Shown: positions 8,394-17,654 of the stretch, piece after piece
Layout of the letters: each line of letters opens with the position of its first letter
Numbering within the stretch: the first letter of the stretch is position 1
NCBI RefSeq assembly: GCF_013409645.1
Contig: NZ_JACCBG010000001.1
Span: forward strand, 1,364,001 to 1,428,000
Reading direction: 5' to 3'
Source: Nocardioides panaciterrulae
GTDB lineage: Bacteria > Actinomycetota > Actinomycetes > Propionibacteriales > Nocardioidaceae
Length of the DNA: 64,000 bases
Notes under the pieces: generated by a model
The model's input: the letters and a program-made list of their open reading frames with translations, nothing else
What the model was told of the DNA's origin: nothing
Database searches by the model: none
Made by a program: the position numbers and the translations under genes

Positions 8394-9362
8394 ATGTTCG
8401 CCGTCTACGCAGAGAAGTTCTCCTCCGACGACCCGATCTCCGGCCTGGTGGTGGGTGAGCGCCCCGACCCGGACGTCCCCGACGGGTGGACCACGGTCAC
8501 GGTCAAGGCCGCCTCGCTGAACCACCACGACCTGTGGTCGCTGCGCGGCGTCGGGCTGCGCGAGGAAGCGCTGCCGATGATCCTCGGCTGCGACGCGGCC
8601 GGCCTCGACGAGGACGGCAACGAGGTCGTCGTCCACGCCGTGGTGAGCGACCCGGCCTGGTCGGGTGACGAGACGCTGGACCCGAAGCGGTCGCTGCTCT
8701 CCGAGCGCTTCCAGGGGACGTTCGCCGACAAGGTCGTCGTGCCCCGGGGGAACGTGGTGCCGAAGCCCGAGTCGCTGTCGTTCGAGGAGGCCGCGTGCCT
8801 GCCCACGGCGTGGCTGACCGCCTATCGGATGCTGTTCGTGCAGGGCGGCCTCAAGGCGGGCGACACCGTGCTGGTGCAGGGGGCGGGAGGCGGCGTCGCG
8901 ACCGCGCTGATCACCCTCGCCCGGGCCGGCGGCCTGCGGGTGCTCGCGACGAGCCGCGACGAGGCCAAGCGCGCCCGCGCCCTCGAGATCGGCGCTCACG
9001 ACGTCTTCGAGTCCGGGGCCCGGCTCCCGGTCAAGGCCGACGCGGTGATGGAGACGGTCGGGCGCGCGACCTGGTCGCACTCGATCCGCTCGCTGCGTCC
9101 CGGCGGCAAGGTCGTGATCTCCGGGACCACCTCGGGCCCCAAGGTCGACGACGCCGAGCTCACCCGGATCTTCTTCCTGCAGCTGCAGGTCATCGGCTCG
9201 ACGATGGGCACCCGGGCCGAGCTGGCCTCGCTGGTCACGATGCTGGACGCCACCGGCGCCCGGCCGCTGGTCGACCGGGTGCTCCCGATGGACCGGGCCC
9301 GCGAGGGCTTCGCGGCGATGGCCGAGGGCGACGTGTTCGGCAAGATCGTCTTCACCCGATGA
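8394..9362 (+). CDS. Zinc-binding-dehydrogenase-family oxidoreductase (quinone reductase type)
   Basis: A 322-residue medium-chain dehydrogenase/reductase. The GroES-like N-terminal half contains SLNHHDLWSLRG and ILGCDAAG. The Rossmann half has the nucleotide motif VQGAGGGVATALI, and PTAWLTAYRML precedes it. The structural-zinc cysteine cluster is missing, so NADPH-dependent quinone or enal reduction is likelier than alcohol oxidation. TACGTT (8381-8386) sits 7 bases before the ATG, predicting a leaderless mRNA. It overlaps the next gene by four bases (ATGA). Confidence 0.85.
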   Translation: MFAVYAEKFSSDDPISGLVVGERPDPDVPDGWTTVTVKAASLNHHDLWSLRGVGLREEALPMILGCDAAGLDEDGNEVVVHAVVSDPAWSGDETLDPKRSLLSERFQGTFADKVVVPRGNVVPKPESLSFEEAACLPTAWLTAYRMLFVQGGLKAGDTVLVQGAGGGVATALITLARAGGLRVLATSRDEAKRARALEIGAHDVFESGARLPVKADAVMETVGRATWSHSIRSLRPGGKVVISGTTSGPKVDDAELTRIFFLQLQVIGSTMGTRAELASLVTMLDATGARPLVDRVLPMDRAREGFAAMAEGDVFGKIVFTR

Positions 9363-10075
9363 CGGCGGGCCAGCCCCGGACGCACGTGCTCACCGGGGCC
9401 GGGTCCGGCATCGGTGCGGAGCTCGCCGCCCGGCTCCAGGCCCGGGGCGACCAGCTGTGGCTGCTCGCGCGCAGCGAGGAGCGGGCCGTCGAGCTCGCCG
9501 GGCAGTTCGCCGGGGCTCGCACGCTGGTCGCCGACCTGGCCGACCCCGGCGGCCTGGAGTCCGCCCTGGAGGCCGGTCTGGCGGCCGGTCGGCTGCCGGA
9601 GCGGGTCGACTCGCTGGTCCACGCCGCCGGCGTGGTCGACCTCGCGCCCGTCACGTCGTTCGACCGGCAGGCCTGGCAGCAGCAGCTCGACGTCAACCTC
9701 ACCGCTCCGGCGCTGCTCACCCGGGCGCTGCTGCCCGCGCTCCGCGCGGCCGGTGGGACGGTGGTGTTCGTGAACTCCGGCGCCGGGCTGAGCGCCAGCC
9801 CGACCTGGTCGGGCTACGCCGCCTCGAAGTTCGGGCTGCGGGCGCTCGCCGACGCGCTGCGCGGGGAGGAGCGGCCGCAGGGCGTGCGGGTGACGACGGT
9901 CTACCCGGGGCGCACCGCCACGCCCATGCAGCAGAAGGTGCACGCCCAGGAGGGCAAGGAGTACGACGCGTCGGACTGGATCGAGGTCGGCACCGTCGCC
10001 GCGACGATCCTGCACGTCCTCGACCTGCCCCGCGACGCCACCATCCCGGACGTCCAGGTCAGTCCCGGCCCCTGA
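9359..10075 (+). CDS. Short-chain dehydrogenase/reductase
   Basis: Classical SDR of 238 residues with cofactor motif TGAGSGIG (about 11-18), the D-L-A-D acidic segment, and the catalytic Ser in FVNSGAG followed by Tyr-x3-Lys in SGYAASKFGLRAL (about 155-165). The post-catalytic YPGRTATPM loop is typical. The start overlaps the upstream quinone reductase stop (ATGA), so both are made from one message. The substrate is not predictable. Confidence 0.88.
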   Translation: MTAGQPRTHVLTGAGSGIGAELAARLQARGDQLWLLARSEERAVELAGQFAGARTLVADLADPGGLESALEAGLAAGRLPERVDSLVHAAGVVDLAPVTSFDRQAWQQQLDVNLTAPALLTRALLPALRAAGGTVVFVNSGAGLSASPTWSGYAASKFGLRALADALRGEERPQGVRVTTVYPGRTATPMQQKVHAQEGKEYDASDWIEVGTVAATILHVLDLPRDATIPDVQVSPGP

Positions 10076-10126
10076 GCGGGGCGGTCTGCGCCGGGGCGGC
10101 CGGGCGCTGCCCGGTCGCCGGCGCGG

Positions 10127-10789
10127 TCAGCTGCCCGAGCGCCAGTTCAGCGCGCCGATCAGCACCATCCGCAGCTGGGTGCGGGCGGTCCCGACGACCC
10201 GTTGCTCCTCGGCGGGGTCGGTCGCGTTCAGGATCGCCTCGGCGGTGGCGACCATCGCGGTGACGATGAGGTTCGACAGGATCCGCAGGTCGGCGGCCGA
10301 CCAGGCGTCGGTGCCGGGGAGCGCGGCCAGGTCGGTGGCCAGGTCGTGCTCGCACAGCTCGATGTCGCGGCGTACCTCCTCGCGCACCGCGGGCGGCCCG
10401 GCGGCCCGCTCGCGCGCGATGAAGAGGAAGTGCGTGCGCTGCCGGTGCACGTGCTCGACGAGGGTGTCGATGGAGAGGTCGACGACGTCGGCGTACGACG
10501 GGTCTCCGCGCCGGATGTCGCGCAGCATCGCCCGGAGCGACTCGAAGGACTCCTCCACGAGGGCGAGGCCGAGCGCCTCCAGCGAGTCGAAGTGCCGGTA
10601 GAAGGCGGTCGGCACGATCCCGACCTCCTTGGCCACCTGGCGCAGCGACAGCGCCCCGAAGCCACTGTCCTCCGACAGCATCAGCGCCGCGTCGAGGATC
10701 GCCCGGCGGGTGCGTCCCTTGCGCTCGAGGCGCGTCCCGCCCCGGGCGCCGGCCTCCGGTCCGGGAGGTGGTACGACGAGGCCGGCCAT
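10127..10789 (-). CDS. TetR-family regulator resembling FabR
   Basis: A 220-residue repressor. The N-terminal helix-turn-helix (LSLRQVAKEVGIVPTAFYRHF, about 47-67) and the helix after it are close to proteobacterial FabR, the regulator of unsaturated fatty acid synthesis. The similarity extends to the C-terminus (QLRMVLIGALNW against QLRMISKGAYYW in FabR, from memory). A role in lipid homeostasis is therefore a reasonable guess. A -10 like TACGAT (10802-10797 on this strand) lies 7 bases before the ATG, and a palindromic operator candidate abuts it, suggesting autorepression. It is convergent with the SDR gene. Confidence 0.8.
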   Translation of the reverse strand: MAGLVVPPPGPEAGARGGTRLERKGRTRRAILDAALMLSEDSGFGALSLRQVAKEVGIVPTAFYRHFDSLEALGLALVEESFESLRAMLRDIRRGDPSYADVVDLSIDTLVEHVHRQRTHFLFIARERAAGPPAVREEVRRDIELCEHDLATDLAALPGTDAWSAADLRILSNLIVTAMVATAEAILNATDPAEEQRVVGTARTQLRMVLIGALNWRSGS

Positions 10790-10806
10790 GCCTCCGATCG
10801 TAGTCG

Positions 10807-10820
10807 GTGAACATGTGTAC
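10807..10820. promoter_or_regulatory. Candidate operator of the FabR-like regulator
   Basis: GTGAACATGTGTAC has the dyad GT-N2-ACATGT-N2-AC and sits 4 bases upstream of the regulator's -10 hexamer, where bound repressor would block polymerase. Read on the minus strand, GTACACATGTTC is close to the GTACAC-GTGTTC type of site I remember for E. coli FabR. Confidence 0.45.
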
Positions 10821-10874
10821 TCGTTCGCGGCCCGGTGGCGGCGGCCCTCGGGCGGCTGCGAAGGGAATCCTCAG

Positions 10875-11462
10875 TCAGCCGAAGGACATCCGGAAGTCAC
10901 ACATCCGCACCGACGCCAGCCGCCGGGCGCCCGAGAGCCACCCGAGCGGCCCGTCGGAGGGGAAGTGCCACCGGGCCCGGCACGGCAGCATCTTCGCGGT
11001 GCCCCGCATCGTGGCGCACCCCTCGGGCCGGCCGGGTCCGAGCGGCGGCTGGCGCAGCTCGGCGCGGAACGGGACGCGCGGCGCGGCCCGCGCGAGGTCG
11101 GTGAACGCCGCCTCGGCGATCGGCCGCCGCCCGCGCGTGGCGGTCCACTCCGTCCGCGACGCCGGTCCGGTGTGGCCCGAGTCCAGCCGGAAGTCGCACA
11201 GGTCCTTGGGGATGGCCCACAGCTCCCGGCCGCCGGCCATGGAGTCGGGGGAGTCGACCCAGATGTCGGTGATCCGGATCCGCCTGTCCACGGCGCGCGC
11301 CACCAGTAGCTCGGCGTAGGTCAGCGGGCTGTCGGGCTCGTAGCTGACGAACGCCGCGCCGTACAGGCCGGCCGGACGCTCGGCGTCGACCGCCACCGGC
11401 AGCCGGAACAGCGACAGCCACAGCTGGCCCTGCAGCGGCCAGGGGGCCGGGGGGTAGGGCAC
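10875..11462 (-). CDS. Acetoacetate-decarboxylase-family protein
   Basis: A 195-residue protein of the ADC/DUF2071-like beta-barrel fold. The ADC signature segment GGRELWAIPKDLCDF is present: the Lys that forms the Schiff base in true acetoacetate decarboxylase is kept, but the next residue is Asp where the pKa-lowering second Lys should be. Actual decarboxylase activity is therefore doubtful. The GTG start lies four bases after the stop of the DUF6104 gene, so the pair is probably co-transcribed. Function unknown. Confidence 0.7.
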   Translation of the reverse strand: MPYPPAPWPLQGQLWLSLFRLPVAVDAERPAGLYGAAFVSYEPDSPLTYAELLVARAVDRRIRITDIWVDSPDSMAGGRELWAIPKDLCDFRLDSGHTGPASRTEWTATRGRRPIAEAAFTDLARAAPRVPFRAELRQPPLGPGRPEGCATMRGTAKMLPCRARWHFPSDGPLGWLSGARRLASVRMCDFRMSFG

Positions 11463-11466
11463 GCGC

Positions 11467-11643
11467 TCAGTCCTCGGGGTCGTCCAGCCGGGCCAGCCAG
11501 GTCGCGAACCGCTCGACGGCGGTCTCGAACTCCGGGTGGGTGTCGGTGAACTCCTGGAGGCGCTCGGCCACCCACGCCAGGGTGACCTCCTCGTCACCCC
11601 GGCGCTTCTCGAGCTCCTCGATCCCGCGGTCGGTGAAGTACAT
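11467..11643 (-). CDS. DUF6104 small protein
   Basis: A 58-residue acidic protein (MYFTDRGIEELEKRR, then EEVTLAWVAERL, and WLARLDDPED at the end), recognisable as the short conserved actinobacterial family DUF6104, which is typically found beside the oxoglutarate decarboxylase gene as here. The gene falls between kgd and the ADC-family gene on the same strand. Function unknown; a regulatory partner of Kgd would be speculation from position. Confidence 0.7.
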   Translation of the reverse strand: MYFTDRGIEELEKRRGDEEVTLAWVAERLQEFTDTHPEFETAVERFATWLARLDDPED

Positions 11644-11685
11644 CGGTTGCCGCCCTGCCTCTCTCACTGGGTCTCGACCCGCGGT

Positions 11686-11709
11686 CGCGACCACGCAGGC
11701 TCGGTCGCG
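11686..11709. repeat. REP-like hairpin H4
   Basis: Arms CGCGACC and GGTCGCG (7 bp) around the 10-base loop ACGCAGGCTC, which matches nine of ten bases in the loop of H1 at 6147, while the arms are unrelated in sequence yet complementary. Confidence 0.6.
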
Positions 11710-11724
11710 TGCTCCCTCGACCTG

Positions 11725-11769
11725 CCTGAGGTGGGACCCGTCCTCGTTCCTCGGACGGCTCCCCTCAGG
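11725..11769 (-). terminator. Bipartite hairpin at the kgd 3' end
   Basis: Outer arms CCTGAG and CTCAGG enclose GGGA/TCCC and an inner stem CCGTCC/GGACGG. The outer arm covers the kgd stop codon. There is no U tract, as is common in actinobacterial terminators. Confidence 0.55.
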
Positions 11770-14700
11770 CAAACGCGCGGGCGACCAGGTCCTTCTGCTC
11801 CTCCTGGTGCCGCTTGACCGTGCCGACCGAGGGCGAGGACGAGGCCCGGCGGGTGATCGCCTGCACCTGCGCGTCGATCCCGGGCCAGACGTTCAGCGCG
11901 TAGTACGGCCACGGGCCCATGTTCTCCGGCTCGTCCTGCACCCAGCGGACCTGCTTGAGGTGGGGGTAGCGGGCGACCTCGGACTTGATGTCGTCGATCG
12001 GCTGCGGGTAGAGCTGCTCGACCCGCGCGATCGCGAACCGCTCGCCGTCCTCGCGCTTGCTCCGCTCCACCATCAGGTCCCAGGTGACGCGCCCCGAGCA
12101 CAGCAGCAGCGTGTCGACCTTGCCCTGGTCGGCCCCGTCGTCGCTGACGAAGGGACGGAACGAGCCGGTGGTGAAGTCGTCCGGCCGGGACGCGGCCTCC
12201 TTCCGCTTCAGCATGGACTTCGGGGTGAACACGATCAGCGGCTTGTGGTCCTCGCCGAGCGAGTGCTGACGCAGCAGGTGGAAGTACGACGCCGGCGTCG
12301 ACGGCTGGGCGACCGTGAACGCCTCGTCGCCGCACATCGCCATGAACCGCTCGATCCGCGCCGAGGAGTGGTCCGGACCCTGGCCCTCGTAGCCGTGGGG
12401 GAGCAGCAGCACCACACCGGACTGCTGGCGCCACTTGGCCTCGCCGGAGGTGATGAACTCGTCGATGACGGTCTGCGCGCCGTTGACGAAGTCCCCGAAC
12501 TGGGCCTCCCACAGGACCAGCGCCTCGGGCCGGGCGACGGAGTAGCCGTACTCGAACCCGAGCGCGGCGTACTCCGAGAGCAGCGAGTCGTAGACGTAGA
12601 ACTTCGCCTGGTCCTCGGTGAGGTTCGCCAGCGGGGTCCACTCGTCGGCGTTGACCCGGTCGATGATCGTCGCGAACCGCGAGACGAACGTGCCGCGGCG
12701 CGAGTCCTGCCCCGCGAGGCGGACCGGACGACCCTCCATGAGCAGGGAGCCGAACGCGAGGATCTCGCCGGTGCCCCAGTCGATCGGGCCGTCGGTGATC
12801 GCGGCGGCGCGGCGCTGCAGCTGCGGCATCACCTTCGGGTGGACCGTGAAGCCCTCCGGCGGGGTGACGTAGGCGTCGGAGATCCGCTTCATGATGTCGA
12901 GCGAGATGGCGGTCTTCGCCTCGCCGGCCGGCTTCTCCGGGTAGTCCGGCACCGTCGTCCACTCCGAGGGCTGGCTGCTGGCCTCCCGGACCTCGGTGAA
13001 GACCCGCTCCAGCTGCTGCTGGTAGTCGCGCAGCACCTGCTCGGCCTCCTCGATCGTGATGTCGCCACGACCGATCAGGGACTCGGTGTAGAGCTTGCGG
13101 ACCGAGCGCTTCTGCTCGATCAGGTCGTACATCAGCGGCTGCGTGTACGACGGGTCGTCGCCCTCGTTGTGGCCCCGGCGCCGGTAGCAGACCAGGTCGA
13201 TCACGACGTCCTTGTTGAACGCCTGGCGGTACTCGAACGCCAGCCGCGCCACCCGGATGCAGGCCTCGGGGTCGTCGCCGTTCACGTGGAAGATCGGCGC
13301 CTGCACCATCCGGGCCACGTCGGTGCAGTAGAGCGAGGACCGCGAGGAGCCCGGGGAGGTGGTGAAGCCGACCTGGTTGTTGACGACCAGGTGGATCGTG
13401 CCACCGGTGCGGTAGCCGCGCAGCTGGGAGAGGTTCAGCGTCTCCGCGACCACGCCCTGGCCGGCGAACGCCGCGTCGCCGTGCACCAGGAGCGGCAGCA
13501 CCGGGTACGCCGCGCCGCGGTTGAGGACGTCCTGCTTGGCGCGGGAGATGCCCTCCAGGACCGGGTCGACGGCCTCGAGGTGCGAGGGGTTCGCGGCGAC
13601 CGAGACCTTGATGGTGTCGCCGGAGCCGGCCTCGAACGCACCCTCGGCGCCGAGGTGGTACTTCACGTCGCCGGAGCCCTGGACCGTCCGCGGGTCGATG
13701 TTGCCCTCGAACTCGCGGAAGATCTGGGAGTAGTTCTTGCCGACGATGTTGGCCAGCACGTTGAGCCGGCCCCGGTGGGCCATCCCGATCGTGACCTCGT
13801 CCAGGTCGGCCTCGGCGGCCGCCTCGCAGATCTCGTCGATGACGGGGATCGTGGTCTCGCCACCTTCGAGCGAGAACCGCTTCTGCCCGACGAACTTGGT
13901 CTGCAGGAAGGTCTCGAACGCCTCGGCCTGGTTCAGCTTCAGCAGGATCCGGAGCTGCTCCTCGCGCGGCGGCTTGGTGTGCGGCTGCTCCACCCTCTCC
14001 TGGATCCAGCGGCGCTGCTCGGGATCCATGATGTGCATGTACTCGATGCCGGTGGTGCGGCAGTAGGAGTCGCGCAGGATCCCCAGGATGTCGCGCAGCC
14101 TCATGAACGGCCGGCCGGAGCCCCCGAACGAGCCGGTGGCGAACTCACGGTCGAGGTCCCACAGGGTCAGCCCGTGCGACTCGACCTCGAGGTCGGGGTG
14201 GCTGCGCTGGCGGTACTCCAGCGGGTCGGTGTCGGCCATCATGTGCCCGCGCACCCGGTAGGCGTGGATCAGCTCCAGGATCCGGGCCTGCTTGCTGATC
14301 TCGTCGTCGTGGGAGGTGGCGATGTCGCTGGCCCAGCGGATCGGCTCGTAGGGGATGCGCAGCGAGCGGAAGATCTCGTCGTAGAAGTCGTCCCCGCCGA
14401 GCAGCAGCTGGTGCAGCCGCTTGAGGAACTCACCCGACTGGGCGCCCTGGATGACGCGGTGGTCGTAGGTCGAGGTCAGCGTCATGACCTTGCTGATCGC
14501 GTTGCGCGCGATCGCGTCGGCCGAGGCGCCCTGCCACTCGGGCGGGAACTCCATCGCGCCGACCCCGATGATCGCGCCCTGGCCCTTCATCAGGCGCGGG
14601 ACCGAGTGGCTGGTGCCGATGCCACCGGGGTTGGTCAGCGAGATCGAGGTGCCCTGGAAGTCGGTCACGCCGAGCTTGTTGTCGCGGGCCTTGCGGACGA

Positions 14701-15607
14701 TGTCCTCGTAGGCGGTCCAGAAGGCCGCGAAGTCCATGGTCTCGGCGGCCTTGATGCTCGGCACCAGCAGCTGCCGGCTGCCGTCGGGCTTCGGGACGTC
14801 GATGGCCAGGCCGAGGTTGATGTGGGCCGGCGTGATCAGGTTCGGCTTGCCGTCGACGACGTCGAAGCCAACGTTCATCTCCGGCATCGACTTCACCGCC
14901 TGCACCAGCGCGTAGCCGATGAGGTGGGTGAAGGAGACCTTGCCGCCGCGCGCGCGGGCGAGGTGGTTGTTGATGACCGTGCGGTTGTCCCACAGCAGCT
15001 TGACCGGCACCGAGCGCACCGACGTCGCGGTCGGCACCGTCAGCGAGGCGTCCATGTTCTGGACGGTGCGCGCCGGCGCACCTCGCAGCACGGTGAACGT
15101 GGGCTCGTCGCTGGCCGCGGCCGGGGCGGCGGGCTTGGAGTCCTTGGGGACCGGCTTGCTGGTGCCCTTGGCGGGCTCCGCCGCCTGCGCCTGGGGGCGC
15201 GGCTTGGCGACCGGCGCCGGGGTCTTCGTGTCCGCCTTCGACTGCTCGGCCGGGGCCGGCTTCTCGGCTGGCTTCTGGGTCGACCTCTGGGCCGGCTTCT
15301 CGGTCGACTTCTGGGCGGGCGCCGGCGCGGCCTGGGCCTTCGGGGCGGGCGCGGCCGCCGCGGCCGCCTTCCCGTTGGCGGCGCCGGCGGAGCCGTTGCC
15401 GTGCGTCTCGAAGTATCGCTTCCACGCCGGATCGAGGCTGCCCGGGTCCTTCTGGAACTGGTCGTACATCTCCTCGACGAGCCACTCGTTCGCGCCGAAG
15501 TCGGCGGTGGGCTGATCGGGGGACTGGCTGCCTGAGGGCTGCGGCACGGGTTGGTTCGCCTCTTCCGGATTGCGCGCGCGTGGAGTGGTGGTCTTTCCAG
15601 TCGACAA
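11765..15607 (-). CDS. kgd: Multifunctional 2-oxoglutarate decarboxylase/dehydrogenase E1-E2 fusion
   Basis: A 1280-residue fusion joining an E2-like succinyltransferase domain to the thiamine E1 component. It oxidises 2-oxoglutarate to succinyl-CoA with lipoyl domains supplied by another E2, or yields succinic semialdehyde. Order: E1-type N-terminal helix ([12 protein letters not shown], about 30-45), an Ala/Pro/Lys-rich linker (about 60-160) with no lipoyl Lys motif, the CoA acyltransferase domain (about 180-410, ending [15 protein letters not shown]), then the E1 domain with [16 protein letters not shown] and the C-terminal transketolase-like part. Start TTG 15607 is preferred: GAGGGG lies eight bases upstream and TAGTCT further up. 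Regulation by GarA-type FHA protein is known in relatives. Confidence 0.93.
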   Translation of the reverse strand: MSTGKTTTPRARNPEEANQPVPQPSGSQSPDQPTADFGANEWLVEEMYDQFQKDPGSLDPAWKRYFETHGNGSAGAANGKAAAAAAPAPKAQAAPAPAQKSTEKPAQRSTQKPAEKPAPAEQSKADTKTPAPVAKPRPQAQAAEPAKGTSKPVPKDSKPAAPAAASDEPTFTVLRGAPARTVQNMDASLTVPTATSVRSVPVKLLWDNRTVINNHLARARGGKVSFTHLIGYALVQAVKSMPEMNVGFDVVDGKPNLITPAHINLGLAIDVPKPDGSRQLLVPSIKAAETMDFAAFWTAYEDIVRKARDNKLGVTDFQGTSISLTNPGGIGTSHSVPRLMKGQGAIIGVGAMEFPPEWQGASADAIARNAISKVMTLTSTYDHRVIQGAQSGEFLKRLHQLLLGGDDFYDEIFRSLRIPYEPIRWASDIATSHDDEISKQARILELIHAYRVRGHMMADTDPLEYRQRSHPDLEVESHGLTLWDLDREFATGSFGGSGRPFMRLRDILGILRDSYCRTTGIEYMHIMDPEQRRWIQERVEQPHTKPPREEQLRILLKLNQAEAFETFLQTKFVGQKRFSLEGGETTIPVIDEICEAAAEADLDEVTIGMAHRGRLNVLANIVGKNYSQIFREFEGNIDPRTVQGSGDVKYHLGAEGAFEAGSGDTIKVSVAANPSHLEAVDPVLEGISRAKQDVLNRGAAYPVLPLLVHGDAAFAGQGVVAETLNLSQLRGYRTGGTIHLVVNNQVGFTTSPGSSRSSLYCTDVARMVQAPIFHVNGDDPEACIRVARLAFEYRQAFNKDVVIDLVCYRRRGHNEGDDPSYTQPLMYDLIEQKRSVRKLYTESLIGRGDITIEEAEQVLRDYQQQLERVFTEVREASSQPSEWTTVPDYPEKPAGEAKTAISLDIMKRISDAYVTPPEGFTVHPKVMPQLQRRAAAITDGPIDWGTGEILAFGSLLMEGRPVRLAGQDSRRGTFVSRFATIIDRVNADEWTPLANLTEDQAKFYVYDSLLSEYAALGFEYGYSVARPEALVLWEAQFGDFVNGAQTVIDEFITSGEAKWRQQSGVVLLLPHGYEGQGPDHSSARIERFMAMCGDEAFTVAQPSTPASYFHLLRQHSLGEDHKPLIVFTPKSMLKRKEAASRPDDFTTGSFRPFVSDDGADQGKVDTLLLCSGRVTWDLMVERSKREDGERFAIARVEQLYPQPIDDIKSEVARYPHLKQVRWVQDEPENMGPWPYYALNVWPGIDAQVQAITRRASSSPSVGTVKRHQEEQKDLVARAFA

Positions 15608-15698
15608 GGCTAGTCCCCTCGCCCAGCGAATGCCGAGACTAGGGCGACCTATGGACGGGGTGTTGCCCCTCCCGCGCGACATGAGAGCCTGACCCACC

Positions 15699-16436
15699 AT
15701 GAGCGACCCCAGGCGACGCCTCCTGGCGCCGACCGTCCTGATGCTGCTCGCGGGCCTCGCGACGGGCTGCACGTCCGACGGCGGCGACGCCCAGCCGGCG
15801 GCGCGGCCACCGTCGTCGAGCGCGTCGAGCCCCGCCTCGCCGGCCCCCCGCCCGGTCCGCACCAGGGTCTCGGTGGTCAACGTGGTCGGGAAGCTCCCCG
15901 CTCCGGCGCGCCAGCGGGTCCAGCGCCATGTCGGGAAGGTCGTGGACGGCTGGTTCAGCGCGGCGTACGTCGGTGGCGACTACCCGCGCCGCGACTTCTC
16001 CGACGCCTTCCCCGGCTTCACCGCCGGGGCGCGCGCCGAGGCGCACCGCGACCGGGCGCTGATGACCAACCAGCCGCTTGGCCAGCGGATCGACGCGGTG
16101 ACCCCGACCCAGAAGCTGGTCTGGCTCGACGTGCTCGCGCCGCGGCACCACGCGGCCGCGGTCACGGCGCGGTTCCGCCTGGCCTTCAGTACCAGCGGCC
16201 ACGCCCGCCGGCACGTCGAGGTCCGGGGCCGGCTGTTCCTCACCCCGGGCCCCCACGGGTGGCAGGTGTTCGGCTACGACGTGGCCAAGGGCACGCCCAC
16301 CGAGCTGGCCCGGAAGAAGTCGCGCGAGAAGTCGCGCGGGCACGACCGGACCCCCGGGGGTGAGCACGGCGGCAAGCACCAGGACAAGCACCAGGGGAAG
16401 AAGCCCCGCCACCACGCGAAGGGAGACGGCCGATGA
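15699..16436 (+). CDS. Secreted lipoprotein of unknown function
   Basis: A 245-residue exported lipoprotein: basic N-terminus, hydrophobic core and lipobox LATGC with lipidated Cys at about 25, then a Ser/Pro/Ala-rich stalk. The central part (about 55-210) has the mixed alpha/beta look of an NTF2-like extracellular domain. The last 35 residues are a Lys/His-rich tail ([14 protein letters not shown]). It overlaps the LCP gene by four bases, so a cell-envelope role next to the LCP enzyme is plausible. No family is firmly recognised. Confidence 0.7.
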   Translation: MSDPRRRLLAPTVLMLLAGLATGCTSDGGDAQPAARPPSSSASSPASPAPRPVRTRVSVVNVVGKLPAPARQRVQRHVGKVVDGWFSAAYVGGDYPRRDFSDAFPGFTAGARAEAHRDRALMTNQPLGQRIDAVTPTQKLVWLDVLAPRHHAAAVTARFRLAFSTSGHARRHVEVRGRLFLTPGPHGWQVFGYDVAKGTPTELARKKSREKSRGHDRTPGGEHGGKHQDKHQGKKPRHHAKGDGR

Positions 16437-17365
16437 CCGCCCCGACCCGCACCCGCACCCGTACCCTGGCCCGCCGGGGGCTGCGGCTGCTCACCCTCGG
16501 CCTGGTGCTGGCGATCGCCGCCCTCGTGGTCCCGGACTCCGCGGTGAACTCCACCCGGTTCGAGCTGGTGAAGGTGCACCAGGCCGACGGCGCCGACGTC
16601 GGCCCCGACGTGGTCTGGGTGCTCGCGGTCGGCTCCGACGCCCGGCCGGGGGAGGACATGACCCACAGCCGCGGTGACGCGCTGCAGCTGGTCGGCATCG
16701 ACACCAGGACCCATGCGGCCGCCGACATCGGCATCCCCCGGGACTCCTGGGTGGACATCCCCGGCCACGGCTACAACAAGATCAACTCCTCGCTGTACTT
16801 CGGCGGCCCGCAGCTGCTCGGCCAGACGGTCGGGAACCTGGTCGGCATCCGGCCGGACTACGTCTTCGTCACCCGGTTCCCCTACTTCATCGCGATGGTC
16901 AAGTCGATCGGCGGCATCGAGGTGAACAACCCGCGGGCGTTCAGCGACTCCGCGCTGCGGCCCAAGGGCTTCGACGCCGGCCGGATCCATCTCAACGGCT
17001 ACGACGCCATGGCGTTCTCCCGGATCCGCCACTCGCTGCCCCGCGGTGACTTCGACCGCTCCGCCAACCAGCAGCGGGTGCTCCGCGGCATCCAGGCCAA
17101 GGTCCGCGCCCGGGCGTCGGCGCCGGGCTTCATCGAGCGTGGGGTGGTGACCGCGATGCAGCACATGCACACCGACCTCGGCCCGGCCCAGCTGTACGAG
17201 CTCGCGCAGGCGCTGTCCCAGGTCGAGCCCTCGAAGATCACCAACTGCGTGGTCCAGGGCGGGATCGGCACCATCGGCGGGGCCAGCGTCGTCCTGCCGT
17301 ACACCTCCCAGGCTCGTCGCTACGGCGACGAGGCCCGCAAGGACGCCACCCTCGAGCACTGCTGA
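16433..17365 (+). CDS. LytR-CpsA-Psr (LCP) family phosphotransferase
   Basis: A 310-residue membrane-anchored LCP enzyme, a family that transfers undecaprenyl-linked glycopolymers to peptidoglycan. There is a single N-terminal membrane segment (about 15-35), then the LCP domain with the phosphate-binding arginines in DIGIPRDSWV and AFSRIRHSLPRGDFDR and the aspartate in LAVGSDARPG. Its ATG overlaps the stop of the upstream lipoprotein. An 11-bp duplication begins at its stop codon and a strong hairpin follows. Confidence 0.9.
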   Translation: MTAPTRTRTRTLARRGLRLLTLGLVLAIAALVVPDSAVNSTRFELVKVHQADGADVGPDVVWVLAVGSDARPGEDMTHSRGDALQLVGIDTRTHAAADIGIPRDSWVDIPGHGYNKINSSLYFGGPQLLGQTVGNLVGIRPDYVFVTRFPYFIAMVKSIGGIEVNNPRAFSDSALRPKGFDAGRIHLNGYDAMAFSRIRHSLPRGDFDRSANQQRVLRGIQAKVRARASAPGFIERGVVTAMQHMHTDLGPAQLYELAQALSQVEPSKITNCVVQGGIGTIGGASVVLPYTSQARRYGDEARKDATLEHC

Positions 17366-17384
17366 CCCGGGGGTGACCCGGGCC
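17363..17384. repeat. 11-bp tandem duplication starting at the LCP stop codon
   Basis: TGACCCGGGGG followed by TGACCCGGGCC: nine of eleven bases are identical and the first copy begins with the TGA stop. Confidence 0.6.
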
Positions 17385-17427
17385 CCGTGCCGCGCATCGC
17401 GTCCCGGCCGGGTCCGAGAGAAGCGAA

Positions 17428-17454
17428 GAGGCCCGGGTCGACGACCCGGGCCTC
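17428..17454. terminator. Bidirectional terminator between the LCP gene and tRNA-Arg
   Basis: Perfect 12-bp stem GAGGCCCGGGTC / GACCCGGGCCTC with loop GAC. It can end both the rightward LCP transcript and the leftward tRNA transcript. Confidence 0.75.
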
Positions 17455-17460
17455 CTGCAG

Positions 17461-17535
17461 TGGTACCCCCGGTAGGATTCGAACCTACGCTCCCGCCTCC
17501 GGAGGGCGGTGCTCTATCCCCTGAGCTACGGGGGC
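17461..17535 (-). tRNA. tRNA-Arg (anticodon CCG)
   Basis: Complete cloverleaf of 75 bases including an encoded CCA. Acceptor GCCCCCG pairs with CGGGGGT (one G-U), the anticodon arm CCGCC/GGCGG holds the loop CTCCGGA with anticodon CCG, and the T arm is GTAGG-TTCGAAT-CCTAC. It reads the CGG codon, which is heavily used in this genome. It lies divergent to and 119 bases from argS, the gene of its own synthetase. Confidence 0.97.
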
Positions 17536-17654
17536 TCAGTGCGGATGACCTTACAGGCCGGGGAGGCGCAGGGCGAAACCGGCTGCCGGGGCAGCGCGTT
17601 CCGAGGCGGGAGATCGGTTCGGGTCGGGAAGGCTCCGGCCATTAGGGTGGGTCG

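Noticed and set aside
11540..15535. A reading frame of over 1300 codons on the plus strand opposite kgd
   Set aside because: Antisense shadow of kgd, Leu/Val/Arg/Asp-rich with no domain.
17536..17654. Possible T-box or other riboswitch before argS
   Set aside because: The -10 lies six bases before the start codon, leaving no leader, and no T-box sequence is visible.
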